Shown piece by piece: positions 14,865-17,112 of a DNA stretch of 17,112 nucleotides. The notes beneath the pieces were generated by a model that worked only from the letters and a program-made list of their open reading frames with translations, searched no databases and was not told where the DNA came from. Source of the DNA: Saprospiraceae bacterium (GTDB lineage: Bacteria; Bacteroidota; Bacteroidia; Chitinophagales; Saprospiraceae); NCBI GenBank assembly GCA_013361075.1, contig JABWAJ010000046.1:1-17112 (forward strand), written 5' to 3'. Each line of letters starts with the position of its first letter. Within the stretch, counting starts at the first letter, position 1. The translations under genes and the position numbers were made by a program.

Positions 14865-16253
14865 CATCGCCACCCGCGCCGCATCCAAAATCACCCGCAC
14901 CTCCGCCATATCCGGTGCCTGGGCGTACACCCGCAGCACCGGTTCAGTGCCCGAAGGCCGGATCATCACCCACTTGTCGTTGCCGAGGTTGTATTTGAAC
15001 CCGTCAATGGATTCCAGGGACTCTACTTTGTAGGCGCCGATTTGTGTATATGGTGCCTCTTTGCAGGCCTTGATCACCGCTTGTTTCTGCGATTCCAGAA
15101 TGTGGAGGTCGTCGCGGTCGAAGGCGAACGTGCCGACCACATCGTAAACTTCCTGAATGAGTTCTTTGAGCGATTTGCCGGTTTTGGCCATGAACTCTAA
15201 GATCATCAGGCCGATCCAGATGCCGTCGCGTTCCGGAATATGGCCTTTTACAGCCAGCCCGCCTGATTCTTCCCCCCCTACCAGCACATCTTCTACGGCC
15301 ATGATGTCGGCGATGTATTTGAAACCGATTTTGGTCACCTCACAATCCAGCCCAAAAATCTGAGCCATTTTGCGCATTTTGTCGGTCACGGAAAAGGTAA
15401 CGACCACTTTGCCGGTTTGTTTTTTGTAGCGGTGGGTATAGAGCAGCAGCAGCAGCAGGATGTGGTGCGAATCTACAAAATTGCCTTCGCCGTCGTACAT
15501 CCCGATGCGGTCGGCGTCGCCGTCGGTAGCGATACCAAGGTCGAGGTTAGGATTGCTGCGGATCAATGCTGCAAACTCGCTCAGGTTGCGGTGGATAGGC
15601 TCCGGCGCCTGGCCTTTGAACGACGGGTTGTAGTCGCAGTGCAGCAGCGTGGCGTCGGGAAACAATTTGCGCATGGCGTCTTGTCCGGCGCCGTACATGG
15701 CATCGTAGGCCAAGCGGCTGCTCGATTTGCGCATGAGCGCGAGGTCAAAATTTGCCGCGACGTGGTCGAGATATAGTTTTTCAAAATCGTGGTATTCCAG
15801 CAGCCCGGCCTGTTCCATTGCGGCAAGCGACATGGGTTCTACCGTGCAAACGTCGGGCGTTTCGTTTTCCACCTCGATGATCTGGTTTTGCGACATCGGG
15901 CCGCCGAGGTGCGATTTGAGTTTATAGCCATTGTAGGACGGCGGGTTGTGGCTGGCTGTGATGACGACGCCGAGGCTGGCGCCGATTTTGGCCACGCCCA
16001 GCGATACCATTGGGGTGCTGATGAATTTCGTATCCAACCAGACTTTGATGCCGTAAGCGCCCAGCACGCCGGCGGTTGCTTCGGAAAATAATTTTCCGCC
16101 AAAGCGGCAATCATAACCAATGACGACACTGGTACCGCCCGTTTTTTTCAGCCAGCGGGCCGTTCCTTCTGCCACACGTTTTACGTTGTCTACTGTGTAT
16201 TCCTGCGCGATGATGGCGCGCCAGCCGTCTGTGCCAAATACGATTTTGTCCAT
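14856..16253 (-). CDS. Phosphoglucomutase/phosphomannomutase
   Basis: 465 residues from ATG 16253 (MDKIVFGTDGWR). This start is preferred to an in-frame TTG at 16286, which lies inside the -7 box. It belongs to the alpha-D-phosphohexomutase superfamily, which interconverts hexose 1- and 6-phosphates in the cytoplasm for sugar-nucleotide and glycogen metabolism. All four signatures are intact: FGTDGWR near the N-terminus; the phosphoserine loop TASHNP with Ser101; the metal loop DGDADR (244-249); the sugar loop GGEESGG (326-332); and the phosphate-binding RPSGTEP (432-438). Length is normal for the family. A (GCA)5 run at 15443-15457 encodes part of six successive Leu (266-271), in a position where the family is Leu-rich anyway. 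Glucose, mannose or glucosamine specificity cannot be decided from the sequence, so no gene symbol is given. It is divergent from the methyltransferase gene. Confidence 0.93.
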   Translation of the reverse strand: MDKIVFGTDGWRAIIAQEYTVDNVKRVAEGTARWLKKTGGTSVVIGYDCRFGGKLFSEATAGVLGAYGIKVWLDTKFISTPMVSLGVAKIGASLGVVITASHNPPSYNGYKLKSHLGGPMSQNQIIEVENETPDVCTVEPMSLAAMEQAGLLEYHDFEKLYLDHVAANFDLALMRKSSSRLAYDAMYGAGQDAMRKLFPDATLLHCDYNPSFKGQAPEPIHRNLSEFAALIRSNPNLDLGIATDGDADRIGMYDGEGNFVDSHHILLLLLLYTHRYKKQTGKVVVTFSVTDKMRKMAQIFGLDCEVTKIGFKYIADIMAVEDVLVGGEESGGLAVKGHIPERDGIWIGLMILEFMAKTGKSLKELIQEVYDVVGTFAFDRDDLHILESQKQAVIKACKEAPYTQIGAYKVESLESIDGFKYNLGNDKWVMIRPSGTEPVLRVYAQAPDMAEVRVILDAARVAMGV

Positions 16254-16283
16254 ATTGAAAAAGTTGATGATGTTGGTTGTGGG

Positions 16284-16291
16284 CAAAAATA
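16284..16291 (-). promoter_or_regulatory. -7 box of the phosphohexomutase gene
   Basis: TATTTTTG on the minus strand is an exact TAnnTTTG match, 30 bases upstream of ATG 16253. No good -33 TTTG is seen at the expected distance. On the opposite strand TAATTTG (16293-16299), one base short of the same box, may serve the divergent methyltransferase gene, so the two promoters would lie back to back. Confidence 0.5.
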
Positions 16292-16326
16292 GTAATTTGG
16301 CGGGGACTCGTTACCATAAAATGATC

Positions 16327-16974
16327 ATGAAAGATACCTATCGCCATAAAGGATTGCGCCGCAGGTTGATCGGCGAACTTCAGAAAAAAGGCATCAGTGA
16401 TGAGCGCGTGCTGGAGGCGATGGGCGCATTGCCCCGTCACTTTTTTCTCGACAAAGCTTTCGAGGAGTGGGCTTATGAAGACAAGCCTTTTCCTATTGGC
16501 AGCGAACAGACCATCTCCCAGCCCTACACGGTGGCGTACATGAGCAGCCTGTTAGATGTACAGCCCCGCGAAAAAGTGCTGGAAATCGGCACCGGTTCCG
16601 GTTACCAGGCGGCTATTCTGGCCTTGATGGGCGGGCGCGTGTACACAGTTGAGCGCCACGAATCCCTTTATTTGAAGGCGAAAGAAATGTTGCACAGCCT
16701 GAATATGAACAATATCCGCTGCTTCCACCGCGACGGATTCAAAGGGCTGCCAGAGTTTGCGCCGTTCAACAAAATTATGGTCACCGCGGGCGCGCCCGAA
16801 GTACCCGACGCCCTGCGCCAGCAATTGGCCATCGGCGGCGTGATGGTGATCCCCGTGGGCAAAACCGCCCAAAAAATGTACCGCATCGAACGCATAGACG
16901 AAACCCATTACGATGAAAAGGAGATGGGGGATTTTCGGTTTGTGCCGTTTTTGAAAGGGCTGGAGAAGAAGTGA
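16327..16974 (+). CDS. pcm: Protein-L-isoaspartate O-methyltransferase
   Basis: 215 residues from ATG 16327 (MKDTYRHKGLR); ATG 16321 would add only Met-Ile and is equally possible. An open frame further upstream runs antisense into the phosphohexomutase gene and is not credible. The enzyme uses S-adenosylmethionine to methylate L-isoaspartyl residues in aged proteins and starts their repair in the cytoplasm. Seen motifs: 'LPRHFFLDKAFEEWAY' (35-50), substrate loop 'GSEQTISQPYTVAYM' (58-72), SAM motif I 'VLEIGTGSGYQAA' (84-96), the acidic end of strand 2 'YTVER' (106-110), and 'FNKIMVTAGAPEVP' (147-160). 'GGVMVIPVG' (170-178) follows. Length and order are standard. A hairpin follows the stop, so it is probably transcribed alone from the 73-base divergent region. 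Confidence 0.95.
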   Translation: MKDTYRHKGLRRRLIGELQKKGISDERVLEAMGALPRHFFLDKAFEEWAYEDKPFPIGSEQTISQPYTVAYMSSLLDVQPREKVLEIGTGSGYQAAILALMGGRVYTVERHESLYLKAKEMLHSLNMNNIRCFHRDGFKGLPEFAPFNKIMVTAGAPEVPDALRQQLAIGGVMVIPVGKTAQKMYRIERIDETHYDEKEMGDFRFVPFLKGLEKK

Positions 16975-16980
16975 CGGCCG

Positions 16981-17010
16981 AGGTGACACCTTTCTAAAAA
17001 GGTGGTACCT
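16981..17010 (+). terminator. Hairpin after pcm
   Basis: Starting 6 bases after the pcm stop, CACCTTT pairs with AAAGGTG around a CTAA loop. After one A-G mismatch and one G-T pair the stem continues as AGGT/ACCT. No T tract follows (CTGGGG). It is a likely terminator or 3'-end stabiliser. The remaining ~100 bases to the window end show no gene. Confidence 0.5.
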
Positions 17011-17112
17011 CTGGGGATGACTCATGCGAATCAGGGGCTATTTTGATGTTTTTTGAACACCAGCATATCACAGAAGGCGCAGAAGCGTCTTAGGACTCCA
17101 ATATGGCGCGGA

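Noticed and set aside
16120..16326. N-terminal extension of pcm
   Set aside because: It is antisense to the start of the phosphohexomutase gene; the family begins at about MKDTYRHKGLR.

Overview
The window looks like chromosome of a member of the Bacteroidota, probably from the Saprospiria (Haliscomenobacter/Lewinella-like). The evidence is several ~20-residue signal peptides ending in ...FAQ, ...FSQ or ...FGQ, TAnnTTTG-type -7 promoter boxes, no clear Shine-Dalgarno sequences, and a gene set of outer-membrane barrel-like proteins, a BNR-repeat exoprotein and a GH113-like lipoprotein. The taxonomic placement is inference.

Left part (1-3584): the 3' end of a HEAT-like hypothetical gene, a weak short ORF in the same frame, an AT-rich lipoprotein gene (786-1415) closed by a 13-bp-stem hairpin, a frameshifted remnant of a small helical domain (1536-1716), and a gene for an outer-membrane barrel-like protein (1835-3100) with a perfect -7 box just upstream. 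A 480-bp gene-less gap follows. Centre-left (3585-8026): two exported proteins on the + strand, an alpha/beta-hydrolase esterase and a 1093-residue BNR/sortilin-like propeller protein with eleven Asp boxes. A 645-bp gene-less stretch with degenerate repeats and a hairpin separates it from a convergent bestrophin-type channel gene (8672-9667, - strand).

Centre-right (9668-12199): a strong 17-bp-stem hairpin lies in the divergent intergenic region, followed by a two-gene, AT-richer cassette. It encodes a 127-aa protein and a 589-aa exported coiled-coil protein with a barrel-like C-terminus; I recognise neither. This is the least explained part of the window.

Right part (12207-17112): a large lipoprotein (- strand) carries what looks like a degenerate gluzincin (peptidase-MA-like) domain fused to a GH113-like glycosidase domain. 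Next is a phosphoglucomutase/phosphomannomutase gene (- strand), divergently transcribed from a protein-L-isoaspartate methyltransferase gene (+ strand) that ends in a hairpin. The last two are housekeeping genes. The esterase and GH113-like protein would fit polysaccharide use, but they are not in one operon and no SusC/SusD pair is present, so this is not a recognisable polysaccharide utilisation locus.
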